Position numbers and translations under genes: made by a program | Part shown: positions 10,020 through 19,980 of the stretch, piece after piece | How positions within the stretch are numbered: the stretch's first letter is position 1 | Layout of the letters: every line of letters starts with the position of its first letter | The notes under the pieces: model-generated | Database searches by the model: none | Seen by the model: the letters and a program-made list of their open reading frames with translations, nothing else | What the model was told of the DNA's origin: nothing | Source of the DNA: Zeugodacus cucurbitae | Taxonomy: Eukaryota > Arthropoda > Insecta > Diptera > Tephritidae | Length of the DNA: 64,000 nucleotides | Assembly: GCF_028554725.1 (NCBI RefSeq) | Contig: NC_071669.1 | Span: 52,445,001-52,509,000, forward strand | Reading direction: 5' to 3'

Positions 10020-11560
10020 ATGTCATTCTTCACTTGTTGCCTATTGACATGTTTTGCAAGCAAATGGCAGTTAATTCTGCTATTAGACTGAGGGAATCTT
10101 CCCTACTAGTCACTCATAACCAGGGACATTTCCCGTTTCTACCCAGCGCCACGGATTTCCGAAATCCACTAGAATTAAATCTACATTCGTCCCTCAATAT
10201 TTCCTTCCCCACTAGAGAGCTGTGGGACAAAGGCGAGGTAGACAAGAAAAAAAGAAATAAGCATATATACGGACGGATCTAAATTAGATAAACGAGTTGG
10301 AGGTAGTGTCTTTTCACAAAAATTAGATACCAGAATCGTTTTCCGACTACCAGATCACTGCAGCGTCTTTCAAGCAGAGATTACCGAAATAAAAGAAAGC
10401 CTACACGTGTTGGCAAACGCTTGCTTATGACGAGAAATATTTATATTTTTACAGACAGCCAAGCGGCTATAAATTCACTTAAGACCCGAAGGATTTCCTC
10501 TGAGATAGTAGACTCTTAATCGATAAGCAGGTCATAGACTAGGCCGAATCCCTGTGGAAAGGATGTGTGACTTTCTCAACCAGCAGGAGAACGTGGCCTG
10601 ATTGGAATAAAGGCCGCACGTGCCGGCTACTGAAATTTAAAAGGAAGGACATAAGAACTCTAGTTGGAGTGTTAACTGGTCATTGTCTGATAGGGAGGCA
10701 TGCCAACAGACTGGGGTTACCAAATAATGACTACTGTAGGAGCTGCCAAGAAATATAAGAAGAAGAAACTGTGGTACATCATCTATGTGAATGCAAAGCA
10801 TTGTACAGGAAAAGAATCTCAACAATCGAACACGGTTTTCTCGACGATATCTCGGAGATTGCGAACATCAAACTGATTGAATTGCTCAACTTCAGTAGTC
10901 TGCTTTAGAAGCCGAAAAAAAGCGTTTTTAAGGCTTAAAAAACAATATTTATTATTAAAAAATATTGAAATTTTTTCAAAATTGTAAGTATTTTTCTGGA
11001 GCGCCTGGAGTCTGCACTTGTAAATCGGTGCCGGTGATGGAGGTCGTGCGATGCATCTGAAACAGTCGAACCAAATTTTATTTTTATTTTTATAAGTTTC
11101 TTTTCTTTATGAACTAAAAAAATACCGAAGAAGTTATAAAATTCCAAATTTTTTCGAAGTTTGAAATAAAATTAAATTTTTTATGAAAAAAATTGACTTT
11201 AAGTTGCAAATCAAATAATACTTTTGTCCAACTTTTTTAGTTCAAATAGTAGATAATTTAATATTCTTTTAGCTATCGCCGGCACTGTTTTCTAACATTG
11301 TGTAAATGAAAACTCGACAAAACGCGTTTTAAAGTTTTCGGAGAGCATTCGCACCTGCTCGACGCTCGGCCACTAAAACTGCTCTAGCTTCGAAAATATG
11401 TCGAATTGGCCTCTGTAATTTTAAAGACATATTCTTGGATAGATTTGGAAGAGATTTAAAACAAAACAAAAAAAATCAATTTTTTAAGCCTGTAAAGCAG
11501 ACTACTGCCTTAAAAGTCACAGAGTGGTTCAAAGAGGGCATTCTAGTGTAAAGGGATTTG
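10020..11560 (+). pseudogene. non-LTR ORF2 C-terminus (RNase H, zinc-knuckle-like), broken
   Basis: The remnant reads IYTDGSKLD (near 10265) with VFQAEI further on, then FTDSQAAINSLK (near 10450). These are the conserved strand and acidic positions of retroelement RNase H. After several stops and frameshifts comes TLVGVLTGHCLIGRHANRLG with a following DYCRSC...C zinc-knuckle-like end (near 10657-10800). The C-terminus reads IELLN, then after removal of the TTAA element LKVTEWFKEGILV and a stop near 11552. It cannot make a functional protein. Similar but more decayed coding sequence occurs at 45950-46720. Confidence 0.7.
10893..11509. mobile_element. TTAA-associated inverted-repeat element, family C copy 1
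   Basis: The ends are perfect inverted repeats over 15 bp: CAGTAGTCTGCTTTA on the left and its complement on the right. TTAA follows the right end directly (11510-11513). The host retroelement frame is cut here and becomes continuous again if the element plus one TTAA is collapsed. A second copy is at 57252-57950. Both contain a minus-strand frame (10935-11147 here) that is similar between copies, but I recognise no domain in it. piggyBac-type transposons target TTAA, so a non-autonomous piggyBac relative is possible. The left TTAA appears lost with a few terminal bases. Confidence 0.65.
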
Positions 11561-11645
11561 AGTTCCGGTGGATTCACAATGGGCCTTCTAAAGGCCTAGG
11601 TGCGTCATCTGACATCCACTTTACCTAGCTACCCAGATTTTGTAG

Positions 11646-11925
11646 TTTACGAGATATGTAGAAAAAACTATATATGTAGGTATGACCCTGCCCTTACTAA
11701 AAGTGCATGTAAATATGACCCTTCCTAGTGCGATCCTTTGTACAAAATTTTACTTTCATTACAATTATAGCTCTTTACAGGTTTTCGGTTATAGCTATTT
11801 TTTGGGAGTGGCAGTGGTCTGATTTTGTCCATGTACGAACTTATCCTTCTTATGATGCCAAGGAACACGTGTACCAGGTTTCTTCAAGATATCTCAATTT
11901 TCACAGTCTCGAGTTCAACTAAGAA
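11646..11925 (+). repeat. repeat R, copy A, right part
   Basis: Resumes with TTTACGAGATATGTAGAAAA and runs through the block shared with 43980-44170 (AGTGCGATCCTTTGTAC). The family's terminal ~130 bases are missing. Confidence 0.7.
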
Positions 11926-13068
11926 TCACGTCAACGAAATATATAACATTTTAAAAATATAAAAATATCAAGAAAGTGAAGAAAAACAAAAACTCCAACA
12001 ATTGAGCTCATTAAATCATATCCAAAACACTGAATACTTTTTCCTCTTCTTTCCAAGCAATAAAACTGCAATTATTCTTCGATTCACACAAAATTTAGAA
12101 CCTAAGCGGCGAAAGTATAACACTCAAAGCACTCGCGACGCCAACACAAAGTATGTGCGCGTAATGGCGTTTAATTTTATATTACACTATCACTTATACA
12201 AAAACACCCACTTAAAGTGCGCGCATGCGCACATCATTTAAGTGTTAAGTGCATACAATCAACATAAAGCGCGCGCTGCCCGCTGTCAAAGGGCGCCCTT
12301 CAGCCACACAGCAGCGCTGCACACGTCCGTCCAAGTGGCCACAGGCAATCAAAGGCGCGCAAACAAAAAGCAAAGCAAACACACACAATATAAATATATG
12401 GATGTGCTGTTGGCGGCGGCGGCAGTGGGCGTTAAAGTAGGAAATAAAAGTAAGACCACGCCGGTAGCGCTCATAAATTTGACCCATTTAACAATTGGTT
12501 ATGGCAAATAAAAGTGATTTTAGTGGGCCTCAAATACTCTAATACACGAAGCGCCGTGAACACATAAAATTATTTTGAAATGTGTGTGTGTGTTCGAGTG
12601 CAGGTAAAAATAACTGGCGGCTGCCGCAACTTCCGCAAGTGGCACACCATAAATTTTTGGTGCTTTTCCCGCCCAAAGGCCACCGTGCACTTCAAGTGTT
12701 GGGCATTTCATATCAGCGCAGTTGTAAATTTTTTACTCCGCTTCGCCGCTGGAAATGCCACCCATAAAGGTTGAAGGTGTGTGGTTTTTGTTGAAATACA
12801 TGAAATACGAAATATTATGGCTTCGGTTTTTTCCATCTAAATAATATTTGGGGTGAAATATTTATTGGTACTCTAAATTTAATATTGTGGAAGTAAAAGT
12901 TTTTAGAATAGTGTTATCAAAGCATTGAGGAATTTATTTGCTACGGGGATATAAATGAAGCTTTCAATATGAAATAAAACATTATAAAGGTGAGCTTACT
13001 TTTTAAAGCGATCTACTACTAAGCTGAACCATGAAATCAATGAAATTAGTACCCGATGTTTACTGGCG
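11926..13068. other. non-coding interval with a GC-richer core
   Basis: From about 12100 to 12790 the base composition is less AT-rich and free of recognised transposons. A palindromic alternating purine-pyrimidine tract (GCGCGCATGCGCAC) lies near 12220. Short overlapping frames occur on both strands (12242-12774), with no recognisable domain. It could be host regulatory DNA or an untranslated exon; nothing decides. Confidence 0.5.
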
Positions 13069-13490
13069 CCAACATCCGATGAGACGGCACTAGGAGTTTT
13101 CGAGAGAAAGGTTTTGCGGAAGTTTTATGGTCCCTTAAGAATTGGCAACGGCGAATACCGCAGACGATGGAACGATGAGCTGTATGTATTACTCGACGAC
13201 ATAGACATAGTCCAGCGAATAAAAAAACAGCGGCTACGCTGGCTAGGTTGTTCGAATGGATGAAAGTGCTCCAGCTCTGAAAGTATTCGATGCAGTACCC
13301 GCTGGTGGAAGCCGAGAAAGAGGGAGACCTCCACTCCGATGGAAGGACCAGGTGGAGAGGGACCTAGCTTCGCTTGGAATAACCAATTGGCGCCAAACTG
13401 CCAGAAGGCGGGATCCGTGGCGCGCTGTTTTGGACTCGGCTATAACCGCGTAAAAGGTGTCTACGCCAGTCAAGAAGTAGAAGAAGTTTA
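13069..13490 (+). pseudogene. RTE-clade retrotransposon 3' fragment (copy 1)
   Basis: The translation matches the C-terminal part of the RTE/BovB-type reverse transcriptase seen in the 30 kb and 36 kb copies: SDE-ALGVFERK, IGNGEYRRRWNDEL, QRLRWLG, then MDESAPALKVFDAVPAGGSR and the terminal DSAITA-stop at 13453. About five bases are missing near 13247, shifting the frame in the middle of the WLGHVVRMDE block. The 3' tail ends in AAGAAGTAGAAGAAG, a short repeat like that of the 36 kb copy. It is 5'-truncated and inactive. Confidence 0.8.
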
Positions 13491-14147
13491 CTGGTGTAAG
13501 CTTTGCTTTTCGACTAATCGCATAAAGAGAAGACGAATGAACACAAATCCAGACATTTTTATAATTTTTGAAGTTAGTGATCAAGAAAATATTTGTTGTA
13601 TATACTGTAGATCTATCAAGGCATCCGCCAAGACCCATTTTTGGTCAGTCATAAGAAGCTCAAAGTCATCGTTATCAATTTTCATAGACCTTTTCGTTTT
13701 TTTTTTTTTTGAAATATAAGAAAGTCTATTGATGATGTCCTTTCTGTATAAAAGGATTTGTTGTAAGTTTCTTTACGACTCAATTGATTAAAGCAGGACA
13801 AAACCAAAATGATTCAATATGAATCAACTGTCTAGTTACAATACGTTTTATGTAGGATCAAATCGATCACATGACTGGTTTTTTCTGTTTCTGAGCGGTT
13901 TCACATGAACGGTAACATTTTATTCTGGTCCTCAGACCCACAATTTCTCAATTTTAGACCACGAGTTTGCCAGTTGGACTTTGGGTGGAGCTCCTAATAA
14001 CCCATCCCCCATCTAAGTATATTAATGATATTACTTTCTCTTAATATAAAGTAAACGTTGCCGATTCTAACTTCCGTGTGCATTTAAATGAGATGACGTT
14101 CAAGGGTGGATCAGTTAATAATGAACATCAAGGACAACTATAAAAAA
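13491..14147. other. non-coding interval
   Basis: AT-rich; no gene or element boundary recognised. Confidence 0.5.
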
Positions 14148-14405
14148 TCAACGAAGTTTAAAGAGTTGAACTGCTTGGCCATACTTTTTTCGATATTTCG
14201 ATACAAAACCGGGGGGTATAACACTCCAATGTTCTTGAGCGCGAGCCATGTCAGCAGCAGCAAGTCCCAGATCTTCGATGGCTGTCGACAATTTTTGTCG
14301 TAAAATGATCAAATGCTGCTCCTTACGCATGATTCCATCAATGCATACCAGACCAGAACTACACAGTCTCTGATGATAAACCCTCCATAATTGACCAGTC
14401 GCCAT
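14148..14405 (-). pseudogene. Tc1-like transposase fragment
   Basis: The minus-strand frame contains CIDGIMRKEQHL-IIL and then EDLGL. This matches the block FIDGIMRKEQYL-x-IL...LGL that precedes the second catalytic aspartate of Tc1-family (DD34E) transposases. The catalytic QDN motif is destroyed, the sequence after LGL is unrelated, and no terminal repeats were found. It is a short dead fragment. Confidence 0.6.
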
Positions 14406-17257
14406 GCTTTATTGTTTAACTTTTAAAGTGTTACAGTATTGCTCGTCACTGTATATTCTTCTTCATAGTTAAATGTTCTATAGCTTTGATCAACTCCCTC
14501 AAGTCCATTCTGAGATGACTCAAAATCGACGCTTCATTTTAACCACGACTTTTCATTTAAGATACATACTGTTATTTAGTTTTCTCAAAAATTATATTCT
14601 TGAAAACAAAGAAAAAAATAACTGTTAATATTTGAAAATAAGAACATCAAATCTTCAAATATTGACAATGCTTTTTTGTCTTGTTTTCAAGAATAGTACA
14701 CCTATAAAGATTTGGAAATCTTAGTTAAGAGAGTAGGTGAATATGTAAAATATAGATATGTTGGATCTCTAGCCATATATACAATTTAACATATTTCTTA
14801 AAACCTTTTTAAATTTTTCTCGGTTGCTTTTTTGTCTTTTGAATTGATAAACACATTACTCCTAGTTTTAGGTTACACACTTATACAAAATATATAAGTA
14901 AAGGGACAAGATTTCGGTGGGCAATAGTCCTTAACTCTTTCAGTCGTGGTGGTTAGTGTCAATAACCACCTCTTTCCGATTTTTATATTAAAATCCACGC
15001 CATCTACCGACAATCGCGTGAATTATCATGAATGTTTGTACCTTTTTTGACAAGGTGCGACCGGTTAGCGGCATATTCGATGATGATACTTTCAGTGATA
15101 TTTCAGCTGTAGATAATGCCAAAACAATAATCGAAACATTCAACATATTCTTAATTTAAAAGCGTGACTGAAAGAGATAACATATGCAATTTTTGAGGTT
15201 GGGTTTGCGTGGAAAATATTTTATAATAAAAAGTGAACTCGCGTACTCTTTGATTGCAGGATTATCTGCCGTAGGCGAGTTTATAGAGTATACAAGTACG
15301 AAATCGTGGCATCGATAGAAAATTCCCCCAATACTCATGAGTGAGATAAAGCTTAGAAAACACACTGTTTTAACTCAAAAATAAGCACAGGTATAACACT
15401 TTCATAGCTCTTCCCCACATACAGAGCTATTCGGTAGGCCTTCTGTTATCTTTCTTGCCGGAAATATAGTAAAAGAATTCTTCATATGTTTATTTTATTA
15501 TTTTAAGTAAATAAAGAGAAAAAACTTCCAAATCTGTTTGAGCCTGCAGCCCTCCACCAATTTTTGAGACCACAGTAAAACGCTTAACAACGCTATCAGA
15601 CTGAGTAGATTTATGATAATTCGGCTTGTGGCCCAATATCCGCATGCACTTGAGGGACTAATTCTTCGTAGCTTTTGTATTAACAGACAAATAAAGGAGA
15701 AAAAAATCTAAAAATAGAAGCCGCTGTCTTGTGAGTACGTGAAGTAAGAAGAGCGCGCAAGCATGGAAGCACAGTCAATCAGGCAATTCCCTGAACTTTC
15801 ACACAAAAGTTACGGCCGATACTTTCCTTCCTTTATGCATACACCCACGCCAATGAGATAATAACAACAACAACAACAACTGACGCTTGCAGTCCATCAA
15901 AAAGGCGCCTGAAGTGAAATTTGCGGCTCAACGCAGAAACATTAAAGGAAATACGCTTGGCTGACGTAAAAGTGAAACAAGGAAACGATACCGTTACATA
16001 CACATACACACATGCTGACAGAAGAAGATATACAGAACAGCCCAACAACAACACAGTGAATATGTGTTAAGAAGGGCGTACATAAAAGGGAAAATGGAAA
16101 CGTAAAAGCGGAAAAGCGGTGAAATGCAACTCTGTATGTATCCATGTATGTCTGTGCGTGTGCGTCCATGTCCCTGTTTATGTGCGTGCAAACTTCTGAA
16201 AATTTGTGGCCGCTTGTTAAGTCCATATGTATATTATATACATTGTATATGCCTGCACTTGCCGATCAGGGTCGTAAATTCCGTTGCAAAACACTCGTTA
16301 CGTATACGCCACCGGGCACCAATTGAGTAAAGAAGCAAGTGAATGCTAAAAGCTTGCACATACACACACACCCTTACAAGCTATTACGGCGAGTTATTTG
16401 AATACACCGCCCAGCGCACACATCCACACACTCACCCACGTGACCACACGTAACGGCACACATGCTTAAAAACGAAACGGTTACAATGTTGTGGCGGCGG
16501 CACAGGCACTCAAGTAACGCGAATTGAAGGAAGACTGTTGGCATACAAATGTGTGGTCATAAAAAATGAAGGAAATCTACTAAAAGTGTATGTGTGTTTG
16601 CATGTAAATAGCTGCGGTCGCTTTTAATGCTCGCCAGTAGCTAACATAACCCACTGAAATTGGCTGCTTGATGAGCTGCTGTTGCTGCGGTCTGTTGTCG
16701 ATGATAAAATATATTTGCCGCTATAACATACTCTCAATGGAATTTCATTTTTTTTTTTTTGTTTTTTTGCGTTTTACCCTTTCTCTTTGTTGCCCTTTCG
16801 TCCCCCGTCCAGCTCACTTTAGTATGGTATGCTTAGCAGTTTAGTATTGGCAGGCGAGTAAATGAGCTCTGGGATATGTAGGGAATTCGCAGTGGAAATC
16901 ATTACGCAAATACGAAAAGTCTGAAAGGAAGTCTTAACGGTTGATTGGCATAGCAAGGAGGAAGTTGAAATAATTTTCGGAAATTGTGAGATTTTTCAAA
17001 GCTGCTGCTGTTTAGTAGCTATCGTTTTATGCGCAAAATGGGATGAAATCAATTTTGATTGTTGCGGCGTATTTGATTTAAGTATTTCTTTTCATATATG
17101 GTAATAACGGTTTATAGCAGCATTTTATTAAAAATATAAAGATAATTAAAGAGTTTACGTACAGTAAAAGGCTTACTGATGTAAACTCTTTGGCAGTAAT
17201 GTTGCTTATTATACCAGTCTAATATGCATTAAAATATATATATAAGCCTTTAAAAAT
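14406..17257. other. non-coding interval
   Basis: No gene was supported. The 15700-16900 part is GC-richer and rich in CA/CACA and CAA runs ((CAA)n near 15866-15881), typical of unconstrained fly intergenic or intronic DNA. A frame at 16144-16326 ends in a more ordinary-looking 20-residue stretch but has no recognisable domain. Confidence 0.5.
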
Positions 17258-17850
17258 AAAAAAAAATTTTGGCCGGGTTGTTGCTAGAACCGATCTGAAC
17301 AATTTTTTCGGAGAATAAATTATTTCTCTGAACAATAACTCACAAAAAATTTTGTGAAGATATGTAGTAAAATGCGGAAGTTTTCCATACAAGCCCTTGA
17401 TTCCGATCGTTCAGTTTGTATGGCAGCTATATGCTATAGTGAACCGATCTGAACAATTTTTTCGGAGATTATATTATTTCTATGAACAATAACTCACACC
17501 AAATTTTGTGAAGATATGTAGTAAAATGCGGAAGTTTTCCATACAAGCCTTTGATTCCGATCGTTCAGTTTGTATGGCAGCTATATGATATAGTGGTCCG
17601 ATATCGGCAGTTCCGGCAAATGAGAAGCTTCTTGAAGAGAAAATAATATCTGCGAAATTTCCAAACGATATCTTAAAATTGAAGGACTAGTTCGTATATA
17701 TACAGATAGACAGACGGACATGGCTAAATCGACTCAGTTCAACATACTGATCATTTATATATATACTTTATAGGGCCTCCGACGCTTCCTTCTGGGTGTT
17801 ACAAACTTCGTGACAAACTTAATATACCCTGTTCAGGGTATAAATATTTA
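17258..17850 (+). repeat. interspersed repeat with internal duplication and 3' hairpin
   Basis: A ~153 bp block is directly duplicated: AACCGATCTGAACAATTTTT at about 17289 and again at about 17442, followed by the same downstream text including CGATCGTTCAGTTTGTATGG. The 3' end carries TATACCCTGTTCAGGGTATA (17823-17842), a 9 bp stem with a 2-base loop. I recall this terminal sequence as a widespread dipteran repeat but cannot name its class. No coding frame was found. Confidence 0.65.
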
Positions 17851-17945
17851 AAGGGTTGCCAAATACATATAAACTACTCTCAAAAATATTATTTAAAAAT
17901 ATTTTGAATAAAATATTTAATAATATTTTGAAGTGAAAAAAGAAA

Positions 17946-18246
17946 AAAGTAAAAAGGACTAAGTTCGGTTGTAAGAGAACATTTTATAATTTAGCACTTT
18001 TCTTATTATGAGAACACATATTTGGACGATATATTTTCGGCATAAAGTCACTAGAATAATGAGATTCACTACTCGTATATATAGTATGTATAGTATGTGG
18101 GGTTGATGTAATTCCTGGAATGATTTTAATTATTTTTAGCACCATGCTACATTGAATCAATGATTAATCGCTTATTTAATTTGCTAAGATATCTCACATA
18201 TTCACATATGTAAACGGTATAAAGTTACATTTTGAAAAACCTAATA
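17946..18246 (+). repeat. repeat R, copy B, left part
   Basis: A diverged copy of the ~1.2 kb repeat family (start GGACTAAGTTCGGTTGTAAG). It is cut at a TA by the mariner-like element at 18247-19660 and continues at 19661. Confidence 0.65.
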
Positions 18247-19660
18247 TCGGGTGATCCAAGAAGAGGTAGTTTTTTCAATAGCCCTGTTTTGACAGATCAC
18301 GCGGGAGTCGTGTCAAGCTGCCATATTATTTTTGTTCAGTATTGGCATTTCATTATGAAAGACTTACGCCTGACTCGGCCTACTGAGCCAACTTTTCGCA
18401 ACACTATCACCCATCTTGAGATACAGCATTTATTATTAGATAATATTCGATCGATACCGCAGACGATGGAACGATGAGCTGTACGAGTTATACGACGATA
18501 GTTCAGCGAATAAAAAGACAGCGGTTACGCTGGTTAGGTCATGTTGTCCGAATGGACGAAAACACTCCAGCTCTGAAAGTGTTCGATGCAGTACCCGCCG
18601 GAGGAAGCCGAGGAAGGGGAAGGCCTCCACTCCGTTGAAGGACCAAGTGGAGAGCGACCTGGTTACACTTAGAACCTCCAACTGGCGCCGAACTGCGAAG
18701 GAAATAGAGGAGTGGCGCGCTATCTTCGATTCGGCTACAACCGGCTCAACGGTTGCAACGCCACTCATTCGATCGAATAGACCACATCCAGCACGTCGTG
18801 AAGAAAATATAGCAGCCGTAGCTGACAATATACACGAAGACCGTGGAGAGTCGATTCGACGACGTTCACAGCAACTCGGACTGACGTAAAGAACGACTTA
18901 GCGCATTTTACCTCGAGTTCTTAAATTGAAAACGGACTAAAATACAGCTTGTGCATGAATTGAACCGCTCGATCTTCCCAAGCTACGGCGCTACGTTCTA
19001 TGGGACGGACTAAGAAGATCCGCCGTTTTCGACCCAAATTCTATTCGATGAGGCTCATTTCTGGCTCAATGGATATGTAAATAAGCAAAATTGCCACAAT
19101 TGGAACGAAGAGCAAACTGAGTAGATTCAAGAGCTGCCATTTCATCCAGAATATAAGGATTTGGTATAGTTTGTTGGCCGGTGCTCCATATTTCTTTAAA
19201 AATGATGCCGGTGAGAACGTAACCGTGATCTCGTCGACATTTGGTTTCAACAAGACGGGGCCACTTCCCACACGTCGGAATGGATTTATTGAAAGAACAC
19301 TTCGGCGAGCAGCTAATTTCACGTTCACCATCCACCACCAATATCGTATGGTATCACTCCGTTAGACTTTTTCCTGTGGTGATGTGTAAAGTTTAAAGTC
19401 TATGCGGATACTCCTGCTTCGATTCAGGCCTTGGAGTAAAACATAACGCATGTCATTCGCCAGTTACCAGTCGAAATGCTCGAACGCGTCATCGAAAATT
19501 GGACTCAACGGATGTTGAATCTGAGACGTAGCCACGGCCAACAAGTGAAAAATAATTTCCAAAGAATGTTCCTTCGAATGATAATAAACATTATCCATTA
19601 AATTTGAATCGTCTCTGTATTTTTCTTTAAAAAAAAAGTTGGGACATTGATCACCCTTTA
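18247..19660 (+). mobile_element. mariner-like element inserted in repeat R, carrying an RTE insertion
   Basis: The ends show inverted GGGTGATC (18249-18256, and GATCACCC on the right at 19649-19656) beside TA dinucleotides, and repeat R sequence continues on both sides. The plus-strand coding remnant includes IRRRSQQLGLT (near 18860), DEAHFWLNGYVNKQN (near 19047), a WFQQDGATSHT block (near 19240) and YGITPLDFFLW (near 19350), with many stops and frameshifts. It belongs to the same broad transposase group as the element at 2155-3012. Removing the RTE piece leaves about 1.1 kb. Confidence 0.7.
18455..18766 (+). pseudogene. RTE-clade 3' fragment nested in mariner-like element (copy 2)
   Basis: A 312 bp insertion flanked by identical ATTCGATCGA at 18445-18454 and 18767-18776, a 10 bp target-site duplication. 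The content is the C-terminal RTE coding end (YRRRWNDELYE, then MDENTPALKVFDAVPAGGSR) with a stop replacing W in the PPLRW block and later frameshifts. It resembles the 30 kb copy (the ENTPALK and GTTGCAACGCC features) more than the 13 kb and 36 kb copies. Confidence 0.8.
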
Positions 19661-19980
19661 TTAGGTTAATGGGAGCTAATAGATGTTTTGGACCGATTTT
19701 ATGAATTTTTTCCACAGAAGCACATTATTGAAATCAAACTGAGGCATTTAACGATATTTTCGGAAAAATATTACATAAAAGTTGTAGTACGATTTCGTAA
19801 AATTTAATGAGTAATAGTGCAAAGTTTTATTCTTACAGTTTTATTGATTCTTGATATATATGTATATTGTAAAGTGAATGAATCAGATGGACTTCAAAAT
19901 TGTGGCATATAGGAAGTAGGCTTGGTTATGAACCGATTATATCCGATTTTTATCCGTAACATCAGGATAGTACCATCTAT
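19661..19980 (+). repeat. repeat R, copy B, right part
   Basis: Continues from TTAGGTTAATGGGAGCTA and includes a GGCATATAGGAAGTAGGC block similar to 43514-43530. Similarity fades after about 19970. Confidence 0.6.

Larger units (their letters stand above)
10020..11637 (+). mobile_element. 5'-truncated non-LTR retrotransposon with TSD
   Basis: It is flanked by identical TTTTGTAG copies at 10012-10019 and 11638-11645, and repeat R continues on both sides. The insert begins abruptly in the end of the reverse-transcriptase region and runs through RNase H to the 3' end. This is the 5' truncation expected from target-primed reverse transcription. It is itself interrupted by a TTAA element (10893-11509), leaving about 1 kb of retroelement. 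The RNase H domain places it in the I/R1/LOA group rather than typical Jockey. Confidence 0.75.

Noticed and set aside
13243..13638. 131-codon minus-strand frame
   Set aside because: Mostly antisense to the RTE fragment.
16144..16326. Frame ending GRKFRCKTLVTYTPPGTN after an AG, resembling a small terminal exon
   Set aside because: Only about 18 residues, no recognised family and no supporting neighbours.
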